DNA from: DAOTWP01 sp034435675
GTDB taxonomy: Bacteria; Chloroflexota; Anaerolineae; Aggregatilineales; Phototrophicaceae
Length of the DNA stretch: 64,000 nucleotides
Assembly (NCBI GenBank): GCA_034435675.1
Contig: DAOTWP010000286.1
Location: 1 to 64,000 of the forward strand
Direction of reading: 5' to 3'
The first letter of the stretch is position 1; each line of letters starts with the position of its first letter. Under the pieces are notes generated by a model. The model was not told where the DNA came from. It did not search any database and saw only the letters and a list, made by a program, of their open reading frames with translations. Positions 17,903 through 26,306 of this stretch are shown here, piece after piece. The position numbers were made by a program, and so were the translations under genes.

Positions 17903-18111
17903 TTTTTGAGAAGCCGCAAGGATGTGTCCACAGTGCGTGCAAGGTTTGAATCCCCCAATATCAGGGTGCTTCCTCATTGCCAGGCGTGATAAGCTTTAGA
18001 AGGTGTGGTGCGCAACCCTGAACAGCGCCGCACGTATATTCAAATGGGGAAAACTTCAGCAGGTTCACAGCCCAGCAGCCTTAACGTGTTGCCCGCACTG
18101 GTGCGGGTTTT
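17903..18111 (+). ncRNA. Candidate structured leader or small RNA ending at an intrinsic terminator
   Basis: The 382-bp gap before the ABC operon has a TATACT box at 17897-17902 with a poor -35 element. About 200 bp later there is a strong intrinsic terminator (18092-18111), still 66 bp short of the ABC gene start. Inside are hairpin-forming segments such as GTGCGC...GCGC around 18003-18030. The layout fits either an independent small RNA or an attenuator in the exporter mRNA. I could not match it to 6S RNA, tmRNA, a T-box or a known riboswitch by eye. Confidence 0.3.
18092..18111 (+). terminator. Intrinsic terminator (possible attenuator) upstream of the ABC exporter
   Basis: CCCGCA-CTGG-TGCGGG forms a perfect 6-bp GC-rich stem with a tetraloop, directly followed by TTTTGTCT. 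It is on the coding strand of the exporter operon and 66 bp before its ATG, so it either ends an upstream transcript or controls read-through. Confidence 0.75.
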
Positions 18112-18176
18112 GTCTATGTCGGCAGCTAAACCTGCTGGCTGGCGGTGACGCTGAACAACATAAGAAAGGGCAATCA

Positions 18177-19100
18177 ATGAGTACTCCGGCAGTCATTTCT
18201 GTACACGATATCTCCAAGCGCTACGGCGATTTTCAAGCAGTGAAAGCGCTGTCCTTTGACGTATATCAGGGAGAGATTTTCGCGCTGCTGGGACCTAATG
18301 GCTCCGGCAAGACCACCAGCATCCGCATGATTCTGGACATTCTGCGTCCCGACAGCGGCAGTATCAGCGTGCTGGGTGGCAAGATTGACGATGCCGTTAA
18401 AGACCGCATCGGCTACCTGCCCGAAGAACGCGGGCTGTACCGCAATGTGCGGGTGTTGGAAATGATGACCTACCTCGGCACACTAAAAGGCATGTCCGGC
18501 GCAGACGCCAAACGCCGCAGCAGCGACCTGCTGGAACGTGTTGGGCTGGCGGAGAATGCGAAGAACAAGGTCAGCGAACTGAGCAAGGGGATGCAGCAGA
18601 AGGTGCAGTTTGCCGTGACGATTCTGCATCGCCCCGATCTGATCATCATTGACGAGCCGTTTTCTGGTCTGGACCCGGTGAACACGCTGGCATTGAAGGA
18701 TCTGGTCATTGATTACGCGCGTGACGGCGGCACGGTGGTGATGAGCACGCACCAGATGTGGCAGGTTGAAGAAATGGCGCAGCGTCTGGTGATGATTCAC
18801 AAGGGCGAGCGGAAACTTTACGGACCGGTGAACGACATCCGTAAGCAGTACGCAGCGCATGCCATTGTCGTAGAAGGAACCGGCGATTGGGCGTCTTTGC
18901 CAGGCGTGCAGCGCGTAGAAGTGATGCGCAACAATGGGCGCAGCGGCACGCTGCTCTATCTGGACGAGAACGTTAAGTCCGATAGTGTGCTGGAGGCGAT
19001 TGCCCATTCTGACGCGATGACGATTGAGCGCTTTGAACTTGCCGTCCCCAGCCTGAATGACATCTTTATTCAGGTGGTGGAAGGAGCGAACCAGTCATGA
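18177..19100 (+). CDS. ABC transporter ATP-binding protein (NatA-like)
   Basis: The 307-residue ATPase has Walker A GPNGSGKT at residues 39-46, a Q-loop region, the signature LSKGMQQKVQ (in place of LSGGQ), Walker B LIIIDEPFSGLDP and a switch His in MSTHQMWQVEEM. The LSKGM form and the C-terminal domain of about 80 residues are typical of exporters of the NatA/CcmA/drug type. The ATG at 18177 has AAAGGG six bases upstream; longer frames to the left lack a ribosome site and cross the terminator. The stop overlaps the first permease start (ATGA), so this is the first gene of a three-gene exporter operon. Confidence 0.93.
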   Translation: MSTPAVISVHDISKRYGDFQAVKALSFDVYQGEIFALLGPNGSGKTTSIRMILDILRPDSGSISVLGGKIDDAVKDRIGYLPEERGLYRNVRVLEMMTYLGTLKGMSGADAKRRSSDLLERVGLAENAKNKVSELSKGMQQKVQFAVTILHRPDLIIIDEPFSGLDPVNTLALKDLVIDYARDGGTVVMSTHQMWQVEEMAQRLVMIHKGERKLYGPVNDIRKQYAAHAIVVEGTGDWASLPGVQRVEVMRNNGRSGTLLYLDENVKSDSVLEAIAHSDAMTIERFELAVPSLNDIFIQVVEGANQS

Positions 19101-20359
19101 ACAAAACGCTGCTTGTAGCCCGGCGCGAATTCCTCTACAACCTGCGCCGCCCGGCATTCCTGTTCGCTATGTTCGGCACGCCGCTGCTGGTGCTGGTGAT
19201 TATGTTTGTCAGCATCAGCTTCGCGTCCAACGACAGCATCGGCGCGGATGTGCGCATTGGTTATGTGGATCAGTCGGGTGTGCTGGCAAACGCCGCCAGC
19301 CTGGATGACCCGCGCTATACCGTGTTCGTGCCCTACGCCAGCGAGGATGCCGCGCGCGCTGCGCTGGATGCAGATGAAGTGAGCGCCTATATGGTGCTGG
19401 CGGAGGATTACCGCCAGAACGGGCAGATCAACATCTATAACTATGCGCCGGTCTCTGATGCCGTGCGCGATTTGATCAGTACGTTCCTGCGGGCGAATCT
19501 GCTGCAAGGGGTTGAGTCAACACTGCCGTTGGATGTGGTGGACGATCCCTCTGGCGAATTGTCGCTGCATATTCTGGACAGCAATCGCACACTGAACAGC
19601 GATTCGGTGCTTGGCTTGTTTCTCGTCCCGTTCCTGTTCGTCATGGTCTTCATGCTTTCGACCCAGACGGTCAGCGGTTTCCTGATGTCCGGTGTGGTGG
19701 AAGAAAAGTCCAACCGCATTATGGAAGTGCTGGTGACCAGTATCACGCCGATGCAGATGCTGGCGGGCAAGATTCTCGGTCTGGGGGCGTTGGGACTGCT
19801 GCAAATCCTGCTGTGGATTGTCGTCGGGGTGATTACCATCAGTATCGGCAGCGGGCAGGCGAGCGGCATTCTCAGCGGGCTGGAAATCCCGGTAGACATG
19901 CTGATCCTGTTCGTCATTTACTTCCTGCTGACCTATTTCCTGCTGGCGACGCTGATGGCGGGTCTGGGCGCGGTGGTCGGCTCGGAACAGGAAAGCCGCC
20001 AATACGCGGGGATTCTGTCGCTGGTGCTGGTCATCCCGTTCTTCTTCTTCATCCAGATTCTGGATGATCCGAACGGCAGCGTGTCTGTGCTGCTGACCCT
20101 GATTCCGTTCACCGCGCCGATCACCGTGCTGCTGCGGGTCAGCCTTGCGTCGGTGCCGTTCTGGCAGGTCGCGCTGAGTCTGGGCATTCTGCTGGTGACT
20201 ACGGTGATGATTGCCTGGGCATCCGCCAGGATCTTCCGCTGGGCACTGCTGCGGTACGGCAAACGGCTGCGGCTGCGCGAGGTGCTGCCGGTGATCTTCC
20301 GGCGCGCGCCGCGCATGGAGACCACTGCCACGCAGGAAATGAAAGAGGTGACGCTGTGA
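19097..20359 (+). CDS. ABC-2 type exporter permease (NatB-like), first subunit
   Basis: The 420-residue protein has one N-terminal transmembrane helix (about 18-38), then a large extracytoplasmic domain (about 40-170), then a cluster of five helices starting at VLGLFLVPFLFVMVFMLSTQ. The intracellular coupling segment VVEEKSNRIMEVLVTSITPM is diagnostic of the ABC-2/NatB family. Together with the ATPase it would export an ion, drug or lipid; the substrate cannot be read from sequence. It overlaps the flanking genes by 4 bp at both ends. Confidence 0.9.
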   Translation: MNKTLLVARREFLYNLRRPAFLFAMFGTPLLVLVIMFVSISFASNDSIGADVRIGYVDQSGVLANAASLDDPRYTVFVPYASEDAARAALDADEVSAYMVLAEDYRQNGQINIYNYAPVSDAVRDLISTFLRANLLQGVESTLPLDVVDDPSGELSLHILDSNRTLNSDSVLGLFLVPFLFVMVFMLSTQTVSGFLMSGVVEEKSNRIMEVLVTSITPMQMLAGKILGLGALGLLQILLWIVVGVITISIGSGQASGILSGLEIPVDMLILFVIYFLLTYFLLATLMAGLGAVVGSEQESRQYAGILSLVLVIPFFFFIQILDDPNGSVSVLLTLIPFTAPITVLLRVSLASVPFWQVALSLGILLVTTVMIAWASARIFRWALLRYGKRLRLREVLPVIFRRAPRMETTATQEMKEVTL

Positions 20360-21609
20360 TTCACAGACATACATTGACAGTTCTGCTCTACGAGCTGCGA
20401 CGCAATTTCCTGCGCAAAGGCTATCTGTTTGCGACCTTTGGACTGCCGCTGCTTGGGATAGTGGCACTGGTGGTGGTGCGGGCGATCACTGCGCAAAATG
20501 CTGCCAGCGGCGCGCCTGCGGAAGTGCCCGATCCACTGGAAATGCGCAGCATCAACCATGCCGGCATTGTGGATTATGCCGGCGTTTACAGCAGTCTGGA
20601 AGCGACGCCGGACTGGATTCTGTTCTACCCGGACGAGGCGGCTGCCGATGCCGCGCTGGCAGACGGCGCGATTGACGTGTACTACATTGTTCCGGCGGAC
20701 TACCTGCAAAGCCATCAGGTAACGCTGGTGCTGCCGGAACTGTCATTTAACCAGATTGATGACAGCCCCATCTATGAGCTGCGCGATACACGACTGGCAC
20801 AGGATATACAGGATCCGCTGCTGCTGATGCGGCTGCAAAACCCGGCGAATATCCGCGAAACCAATCTGGAGCGCGCCGTGCCGGAAGGCGTAGATCGCAG
20901 TCAGGAGGGTTCGCTGGGTGCGGTGTATATCTTCGCCATCGTGTTTATGCTCAGCATCTTCCTGACCAATGGCTACCTGATGCAGAGTGTCATCGAGGAG
21001 AAAGAAACCCGCTTGATTGAGATTCTGCTGTCCAGCGTGCGCCCGGTGCAGATTCTGGCGGGCAAGGTGCTGGCACTGGGGGTGCTGGGGCTGCTGCAAG
21101 TAGTGATCTGGCTGGTGACGGTAATTGTGCTGGCGAACATGGCGCTGGGGGAGACCGTCGGGATTCTGGCGACAGTTGCCAACCTGTATATTCCGGTGCA
21201 GCTTGTGCCGCTGATGGTGGTCTACTTCATCTTCGGCTATCTGTTCCTTGCGGCGGCGTTTGGCGCGGTGGGCGCAATCTCCAACTCGATGCAGGAAGGA
21301 CCGCAGTATGCGGTGATCTTCGTCATTCCGCTGGCGATTCCGTTCTACCTGTTCACCACGTTCACCACGACGCCCAATGCGGGACTGCCGGTGTTCCTGA
21401 GCATCTTCCCGCTGACTTCGCCGCTGGCGATGGTGCAGCGCCTGGTGGTCACGCAGGTTCCTGCCGCTGAACTGCTGCTGAGCATCGCGCTGCTGGTTGT
21501 GACCTGCGCTGGCATGTTCTGGCTGGCGGGGCGGTTGTTCCGTGTGCAGACGCTGCTGGCGGGGCAGGTGCCCAAACCGCGCGAGTTGATTCGGCTGCTG
21601 CGCGGCTAA
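20356..21609 (+). CDS. ABC-2 type exporter permease (NatB-like), second subunit
   Basis: This is a paralogue of the preceding gene (417 residues) with the same topology: helix 1 in LFATFGLPLLGIVALVVVRA, an external domain to about 190, then five helices with the coupling segment VIEEKETRLIEILLSSVRPV. The pair would form a heterodimeric channel driven by the single ATPase. The GTG start overlaps the previous stop. A strong terminator follows at 21621-21652. Confidence 0.9.
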   Translation: MIHRHTLTVLLYELRRNFLRKGYLFATFGLPLLGIVALVVVRAITAQNAASGAPAEVPDPLEMRSINHAGIVDYAGVYSSLEATPDWILFYPDEAAADAALADGAIDVYYIVPADYLQSHQVTLVLPELSFNQIDDSPIYELRDTRLAQDIQDPLLLMRLQNPANIRETNLERAVPEGVDRSQEGSLGAVYIFAIVFMLSIFLTNGYLMQSVIEEKETRLIEILLSSVRPVQILAGKVLALGVLGLLQVVIWLVTVIVLANMALGETVGILATVANLYIPVQLVPLMVVYFIFGYLFLAAAFGAVGAISNSMQEGPQYAVIFVIPLAIPFYLFTTFTTTPNAGLPVFLSIFPLTSPLAMVQRLVVTQVPAAELLLSIALLVVTCAGMFWLAGRLFRVQTLLAGQVPKPRELIRLLRG

Positions 21610-21620
21610 AGTGAACAAAT

Positions 21621-21652
21621 AGGGGCGACCTCCAATCAGGCAGGTCGCCCCT
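21621..21652. terminator. Terminator between the ABC exporter and glgP
   Basis: A perfect 11-bp stem (AGGGGCGACCT at 21621-21631, complement at 21642-21652) with a 10-nt loop is followed by a pyrimidine tract. It lies between convergent genes and can serve both. Confidence 0.8.
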
Positions 21653-21668
21653 TTCCCTTGGCTGGTGT

Positions 21669-24242
21669 TTATGCCCAGGTGATAAAGCCGGGGATAAACG
21701 GTGTCGGCAGGAAATCGTGTTTGGGCAGCACGCGCACAGAAATGCCTCGCGTGCCCGTATCGTCATAGGCAACAGTTGCCGTGAAGGTGAAATTGCCACC
21801 GCTGCCCGCATCAACCGCGTGCATGTCAACGGCAGTGCCACCCATATTTAGTTCTCCGTGTGAATCCATCGCCCCATAATAGAGCTGGACACGCACATCA
21901 TCGGGCGTTAACTGTCCCAGATAAACGTTTGCCGAAACGTTCATTTCCGACCCAACTTTAATCTGCGCCTGTGGTATGTCTACCCGGTTGACTTTGACGT
22001 AGCGCCACGCTTTATTCAGGTTCTGTCGCCAGGTCACATACGCCAGCCCTTTGCTCAGATCCCCGTTGGCGTTCATCATTTCCACGCGCGCATACAGCGG
22101 CATGTAATAGTGCTGCGTGTATTCCTGCACCATGCGGCGGGTGCTGAAGTAGGGTGCCAATTTGATCATGGCATGTTTGACTTTGGCGATCCATTCACGC
22201 GGCAAGCCATCGCGCCCGCGATTGTAGAACAGCGGCACGATGTCGTTTTCCAGAATGTTATACAGCGCCAGACTCTCGACGTGATCCTGATGCGCGCTTT
22301 CGGTTTCGGGGTATTCCTCGCCGCTGCCAATTGCCCAGCCGACATCGGTGCTGTAAGCCTCTGCCCACCAGCCATCGAGAATGCTGCAATTCAGCCCGCC
22401 GTTGTAGATGACCTTCATACCGCTGGTGCCGCTTGCTTCTTTGGGGCGGCGCGGGTTATTCAGCCACACATCCACCCCCTGTACCAGATAGCGCGCAATC
22501 AGCATGTCATAGTTTTCGAGGAACACCAGGGAATGACGGAATTCGGGGTCACGGGCGATGTTGACAATCTCACGGATGAACGCCTTGCCGCCTTCGTCGT
22601 GCGGGTGTGCCTTACCTGCGAAGATGAACTGTACGGGGCGATCCTGGCTGTGCAGCAGCTTGCGCAGGCGCTCAATATCCTGCATGAACAGGGTGGCGCG
22701 TTTGTAGGTGGCGAAGCGGCGGGCAAAGCCGATTGTCAGCGCATCCGGATTGAGGACTTCTTCGGCGCTTTCGATTTCACTGCGCGAAACCCCCCGGCGT
22801 TCCAACTGCATCGCCAGGCGCTGGCGGGCAAACGCGACCAACCGTTCGCGGCGGCGTTGGTGCGTACTCCACAGCTCGGCATCGGGGATTTTGTCCACAT
22901 CCGCCCAGATTTCCGGTTTTTCTTCGTTCATGCGCCAGTCAGGATTCAGGTAGCGATCCAGCAGACCGCCCATTTCGTTGCTGACCCAGCTTTGCACATG
23001 GATACCGTTGGTCACTGAGCCAATCGGCACTTCATTTTCGGGCACATTGGGGTACATCCACTGCCACATTGTGCGCGACACATCGCCATGTAGTTTGGCG
23101 ACGCCGTTAGCGCCGGAAGACATCTTCAGCGCCAGCACCGGCATAGAGAATAGGTCATAGGCGCCCATGCTTTCGCGTCCAAGGTCGTGGAACTGTTCGC
23201 GGGTCAGCCCCAGGGCGCTCCAGTATTCCTTGAAGTGCTCGTCAATCAGGTCATAGCCGAAGCGTTCCAGCCCGGCGGGCACTGGTGTATGCGTGGTGAA
23301 CACATTGCTGGCGGCGGTGATATGCAGCGCCTGCTCAAAAGTCAGATCTTTTTTCAGCATCAGCAGGCGGATCCGTTCCAGCGCCAGAAATGCCGAATGC
23401 CCCTCGTTCATGTGGCAAATCGTCGGGTGAATGCCCATCGCTTCCAGCGCGCGGATACCGCCAATGCCCATCAGGATTTCCTGACGGATGCGCGTGCGGC
23501 GGTCGCCGCCATACAGCCGGTCAGTCAGGTCGCGGTCTTCTGCCAGCGCGTTGGCGCTGATATTCGTGTCCAGCAGATACAACGGTATACGCCCAACCTG
23601 CACCTTCCAGATTTGGGCGATCAAATCGCGCCCCGGCAGCGGCACGGTGATCGTGATTGGTTTGCCGCTGGCATCCGTTTGCAGCGTCACTGGCTGGTTA
23701 GCGTAATCATTCAGCGGGTAAAGTTCCTGCTGGTAGCCATCCGCGTTGAGATACTGCTGGAAGTAGCCTTCCTGATAGAGCAGCCCCACGCCAACCATTG
23801 GCAAGCCCAGATCGCTGGCGCTCTTGAGATGATCGCCGCTGAGAATCCCCAGACCGCCGGAGTAATTGTGCAGGCATTCCGTGATACCAAATTCGGTAGA
23901 GAAGTAGGCGATGACCGGTTTTTCCGCCAACTGCCCATAATGGTCTTTATACCATGTATTCTGTGCTGCCATATAGTCGTCGAATGCGGCGGTCGCACGG
24001 TGCAGATGTGCCAGAAACGAGGGATCTGCGCTGAGGGCTTGCAGCCGTTCCTGACTGACCAGCCCCAACATCCAGACGGGGTTGCGCTCGGTAGTTAGCC
24101 AGAGGTCGGGGTCCAGGCGGCGGAACAGCATGATTGTTTCATGATCCCACGCCCAGCGTAAATTGTAAGCGAGTTCCTGAAGTCGTTCCAGCGCCGGAGG
24201 CAGGTTAGGAACGACGTTGATCGTGCTTACTGGTTTCACCAT
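21669..24242 (-). CDS. glgP: Alpha-glucan phosphorylase
   Basis: The enzyme has 857 residues from the ATG at 24242 (TGGAG about ten bases upstream; the longer frame lacks a site). It is of the thermophile/actinobacterial type with an N-terminal DUF3417-like helical domain (ALERLQELAYNLRWAWDHET). The core follows: FSTEFGITECLHNYSGGLGI, CHMNEGHSAFL, and the PLP region KEASGTSGMKVIYNG, whose lysine carries pyridoxal phosphate. It releases glucose 1-phosphate from glycogen or maltodextrin in the cytosol. It heads a glycogen region in which synthesis genes (glgC, glgA, branching enzyme) lie on the same strand, and the glycogen-binding CBM48 protein is divergent from it. Confidence 0.95.
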   Translation of the reverse strand: MVKPVSTINVVPNLPPALERLQELAYNLRWAWDHETIMLFRRLDPDLWLTTERNPVWMLGLVSQERLQALSADPSFLAHLHRATAAFDDYMAAQNTWYKDHYGQLAEKPVIAYFSTEFGITECLHNYSGGLGILSGDHLKSASDLGLPMVGVGLLYQEGYFQQYLNADGYQQELYPLNDYANQPVTLQTDASGKPITITVPLPGRDLIAQIWKVQVGRIPLYLLDTNISANALAEDRDLTDRLYGGDRRTRIRQEILMGIGGIRALEAMGIHPTICHMNEGHSAFLALERIRLLMLKKDLTFEQALHITAASNVFTTHTPVPAGLERFGYDLIDEHFKEYWSALGLTREQFHDLGRESMGAYDLFSMPVLALKMSSGANGVAKLHGDVSRTMWQWMYPNVPENEVPIGSVTNGIHVQSWVSNEMGGLLDRYLNPDWRMNEEKPEIWADVDKIPDAELWSTHQRRRERLVAFARQRLAMQLERRGVSRSEIESAEEVLNPDALTIGFARRFATYKRATLFMQDIERLRKLLHSQDRPVQFIFAGKAHPHDEGGKAFIREIVNIARDPEFRHSLVFLENYDMLIARYLVQGVDVWLNNPRRPKEASGTSGMKVIYNGGLNCSILDGWWAEAYSTDVGWAIGSGEEYPETESAHQDHVESLALYNILENDIVPLFYNRGRDGLPREWIAKVKHAMIKLAPYFSTRRMVQEYTQHYYMPLYARVEMMNANGDLSKGLAYVTWRQNLNKAWRYVKVNRVDIPQAQIKVGSEMNVSANVYLGQLTPDDVRVQLYYGAMDSHGELNMGGTAVDMHAVDAGSGGNFTFTATVAYDDTGTRGISVRVLPKHDFLPTPFIPGFITWA

Positions 24243-24409
24243 GCGGTATGCTCCAGAGTGATTGTCGGTATCGGATCGCGCGCGTTTATCCCGGCTGCGT
24301 CGCCTGGCTTGCGCGTGCCAACCCAATCATAGCGCGTTCCTGATCCGCTTGGCAACCGAAGACCGCCGGGCAGCGCTGCGCTGTTTGTGCATTTTGCTGC
24401 CGGGCAGGC

Positions 24410-24437
24410 TTGCCTGTGCCCTGTTCCCTGCTACAAT
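24410..24437 (+). promoter_or_regulatory. Possible promoter of the CBM48 gene
   Basis: TTGCCT (24410-24415) and TACAAT (24432-24437) are spaced by 16 bp in the roughly 300-bp divergent gap between glgP and the CBM48 gene. The transcript would carry a leader of about 100 nt. No operator is obvious. Confidence 0.4.
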
Positions 24438-24543
24438 CAGGTTAAGAACACTGCGCAGGGGCTGCTATACAGCCCTGTGTGCGAACAGGTTCTGTGTGTA
24501 CCGACGTGTTGAACTCGCCGGAACTTCAAAAGGAGTCGCCGCC

Positions 24544-24840
24544 ATGTTGACCAAGAAACCGCTCAAGAATGGTAAGGCGTGCAATGTCACGTTTTACACC
24601 CATGCGCTTCCGGAAGTCGAAACCGTCTATCTGGTCGGGGATTTTAACAACTGGGATGAACACAATCTGCCGATGGAAAAGCTGAAGGACGGGCGCTTTA
24701 AGGTGACTGTCAAGCTGGATGCCGGGCAGGAATACCAGTTCCGTTATCACATAGACGGCAAGGAATGGCATAACGATTGGGACGCAGACAAGTATGTGCC
24801 CAATCCCTTTAGTGGAGACAATTCAGTTGTCATTGTGTGA
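24544..24840 (+). CDS. Stand-alone CBM48 (isoamylase N-terminal / AMPK-beta-like glycogen-binding) protein
   Basis: The 98-residue protein is essentially one CBM48 domain: CNVTFYTHALPEVETVYLVG, then the hallmark GDFNNWDEHNLPMEKLKDG, KVTVKLDAGQEYQFRYHIDG, and a terminal NPFSGDNSVVIV. The Trp of FNNW and the aromatic residues of YQFRYHID are the sugar-stacking positions in the family. No catalytic domain is attached, so it likely binds glycogen or malto-oligosaccharide and perhaps tethers partner enzymes. AGGAG precedes the ATG at 24544; the upstream in-frame extension crosses the promoter region and is rejected. The glycogen genes flanking it support the role. Confidence 0.9.
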   Translation: MLTKKPLKNGKACNVTFYTHALPEVETVYLVGDFNNWDEHNLPMEKLKDGRFKVTVKLDAGQEYQFRYHIDGKEWHNDWDADKYVPNPFSGDNSVVIV

Positions 24841-24943
24841 AACGCGGGGAATCGGGCATTTTGCCGACTAGAATGGCGGGGTTTGTCGCTTAGCGGCAGC
24901 CGGACATCTGGACCTATGCCGCCGAACACCTTAATAGAAAGTC

Positions 24944-24983
24944 AACACCCGGCACAGTCTTAAATTGGGCTGCGCCGGGTGTT
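24944..24983. terminator. Terminator between the CBM48 gene and glgC
   Basis: AACACCCGGCACAG (24944-24957) pairs with its complement at 24970-24983 (14 bp, one mismatch) around a 12-nt loop and is followed by CTTTGTT on the plus strand. It separates convergent genes. Confidence 0.75.
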
Positions 24984-24992
24984 CTTTGTTAA

Positions 24993-25022
24993 GCGCCGAG
25001 CCGCGCCGAGCCGCGCTAAGCC
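24993..25022. repeat. Three tandem 10-bp units
   Basis: GCGCCGAGCC occurs twice in direct succession (24993-25002, 25003-25012), followed by a diverged third copy GCGCTAAGCC (25013-25022). It lies just downstream of glgC. No function is apparent; slippage is a sufficient explanation. Confidence 0.7.
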
Positions 25023-25040
25023 GCCGGGCAGCCTGTGGGG

Positions 25041-26306
25041 TTAGCGCTTGCCGGCTTCATACCCCAGATGCGTGCCGTCAGGAATTGTCTTGTCGCTGAA
25101 TTCGGTGAAGTCCTCTTCGCTCAAATCCACGCCGACAATCACATTTCGCCCGATGCTAAACCCGGCAGGGATATGCGTGCCTTTGCCGATCAGCGTAATG
25201 CCCAGATCGCCCACATTCTGTAACCTGCCCACGCGCGCTTTCTGCCCGATAACAGCGACTTTGTCCACGATGCTGCGTTCGACAGATGCACCTGCCTCAA
25301 TGTAAGCGTCGGTGAGAATCACACAGTCACGGACGACCGCGTTAGGACCCACGTAGACACCCGGCGACAGCACCGAGTTTTCGATCAGCGCACCTTCGGC
25401 AATCACCGAACCGTCGGTAATCAGGCTGTTGCGGATTGTCGCGCCGCTGTTGATGCGCACCGGCGGACGCTCTTCGCTGCGGGTGTGGATCACCCACGTG
25501 CGGTCATTCAGGTTGAGCGAGGGGGGTGAAGCGAGCAAATCCATGTGCGCCTCCCAATAGGCGTCCACAGTGCCCACGTCAATCCAGTAGCCGCCATAAG
25601 GGTAGGCGAAGACGCGCTTTTGCTCTTTGATCATGCGCGGAATGATATCTTTGCCGAAATCGTGCGCCGAAGTTTTCTGGACTTTGTCGCTAATCAGCAT
25701 TTCTTCCAGCACTTCGTAATTGAAGACATAGACACCCATGTTGGCCAGGTTGCTGGGCGGGTTCTTCGGTTTTTCCAGAAAGCGCGTAATGGCATAATTT
25801 TCGTCAACATCTACAATCCCGTAGCGGCTCGCTTCGTCCATGGGCACCTGAATTGTCGCCAGAGTCAGGTCTGCCTTGCGATCCCGGTGGAATTGGATCA
25901 TGACATCGTAATCCATCTGGTAGATATGATCACCGGAGAGGATCAGGACGTATTCCGGGCGTCCACGCCGCACAAAATTGATGTTCTGCGCAACAGCGTC
26001 AGCAGTTCCGGCGTACCAGTCGGTATCATAGCGTCCCTTGTACGGCTGGAGAATCTGCACCCCCCCGGTAAAGGAGCGGTCAAGATCCCAGGGACGCCCC
26101 CGCCCGATATGATCGTTCAGACTGTGCGGGCGGTACTGTGTCAGCACCAGCACGTCAAAGATCCCGCTGTTGACACAGTTGCTCAGCGTGAAATCAATAA
26201 TGCGGTATTTGCCCGCGAAAGGAACCGCCGGTTTGGCGCGTTTGCCGGTGAGCGTCGCCAGTCGTGTGCCTTCGCCGCCTGCCAGAATAATCGCCTTTAC
26301 TCTCAT
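25041..26306 (-). CDS. glgC: Glucose-1-phosphate adenylyltransferase (ADP-glucose pyrophosphorylase)
   Basis: The 421-residue enzyme begins MRVKAIILAGGEGTRLATLT, the nucleotide-binding GGxGxRL loop, followed by KRAKPAVPFAGKYRIIDFTL with the conserved regulatory/substrate lysine and arginine. The sugar-phosphate site region GTADAVAQN and FLEKPKNPP are present. The C-terminal third is a left-handed beta-helix of hexapeptide repeats (SVIAEGALIENSVLSPGVYV). It makes ADP-glucose for GlgA, the committed step in bacterial glycogen synthesis. Its ATG overlaps the glgA stop by 4 bp, so the two are translationally coupled. Confidence 0.97.
   Translation of the reverse strand: MRVKAIILAGGEGTRLATLTGKRAKPAVPFAGKYRIIDFTLSNCVNSGIFDVLVLTQYRPHSLNDHIGRGRPWDLDRSFTGGVQILQPYKGRYDTDWYAGTADAVAQNINFVRRGRPEYVLILSGDHIYQMDYDVMIQFHRDRKADLTLATIQVPMDEASRYGIVDVDENYAITRFLEKPKNPPSNLANMGVYVFNYEVLEEMLISDKVQKTSAHDFGKDIIPRMIKEQKRVFAYPYGGYWIDVGTVDAYWEAHMDLLASPPSLNLNDRTWVIHTRSEERPPVRINSGATIRNSLITDGSVIAEGALIENSVLSPGVYVGPNAVVRDCVILTDAYIEAGASVERSIVDKVAVIGQKARVGRLQNVGDLGITLIGKGTHIPAGFSIGRNVIVGVDLSEEDFTEFSDKTIPDGTHLGYEAGKR

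Noticed and set aside
17940..17955. T-loop-like GGTTTGAATCC suggesting a tRNA
   Set aside because: No acceptor, D or anticodon arms can be formed around it with correct spacing.
24262..24543. N-terminal extension of the CBM48 protein
   Set aside because: The upstream frame is Arg/Leu-rich, crosses the probable promoter, and the internal ATG has a good AGGAG site.
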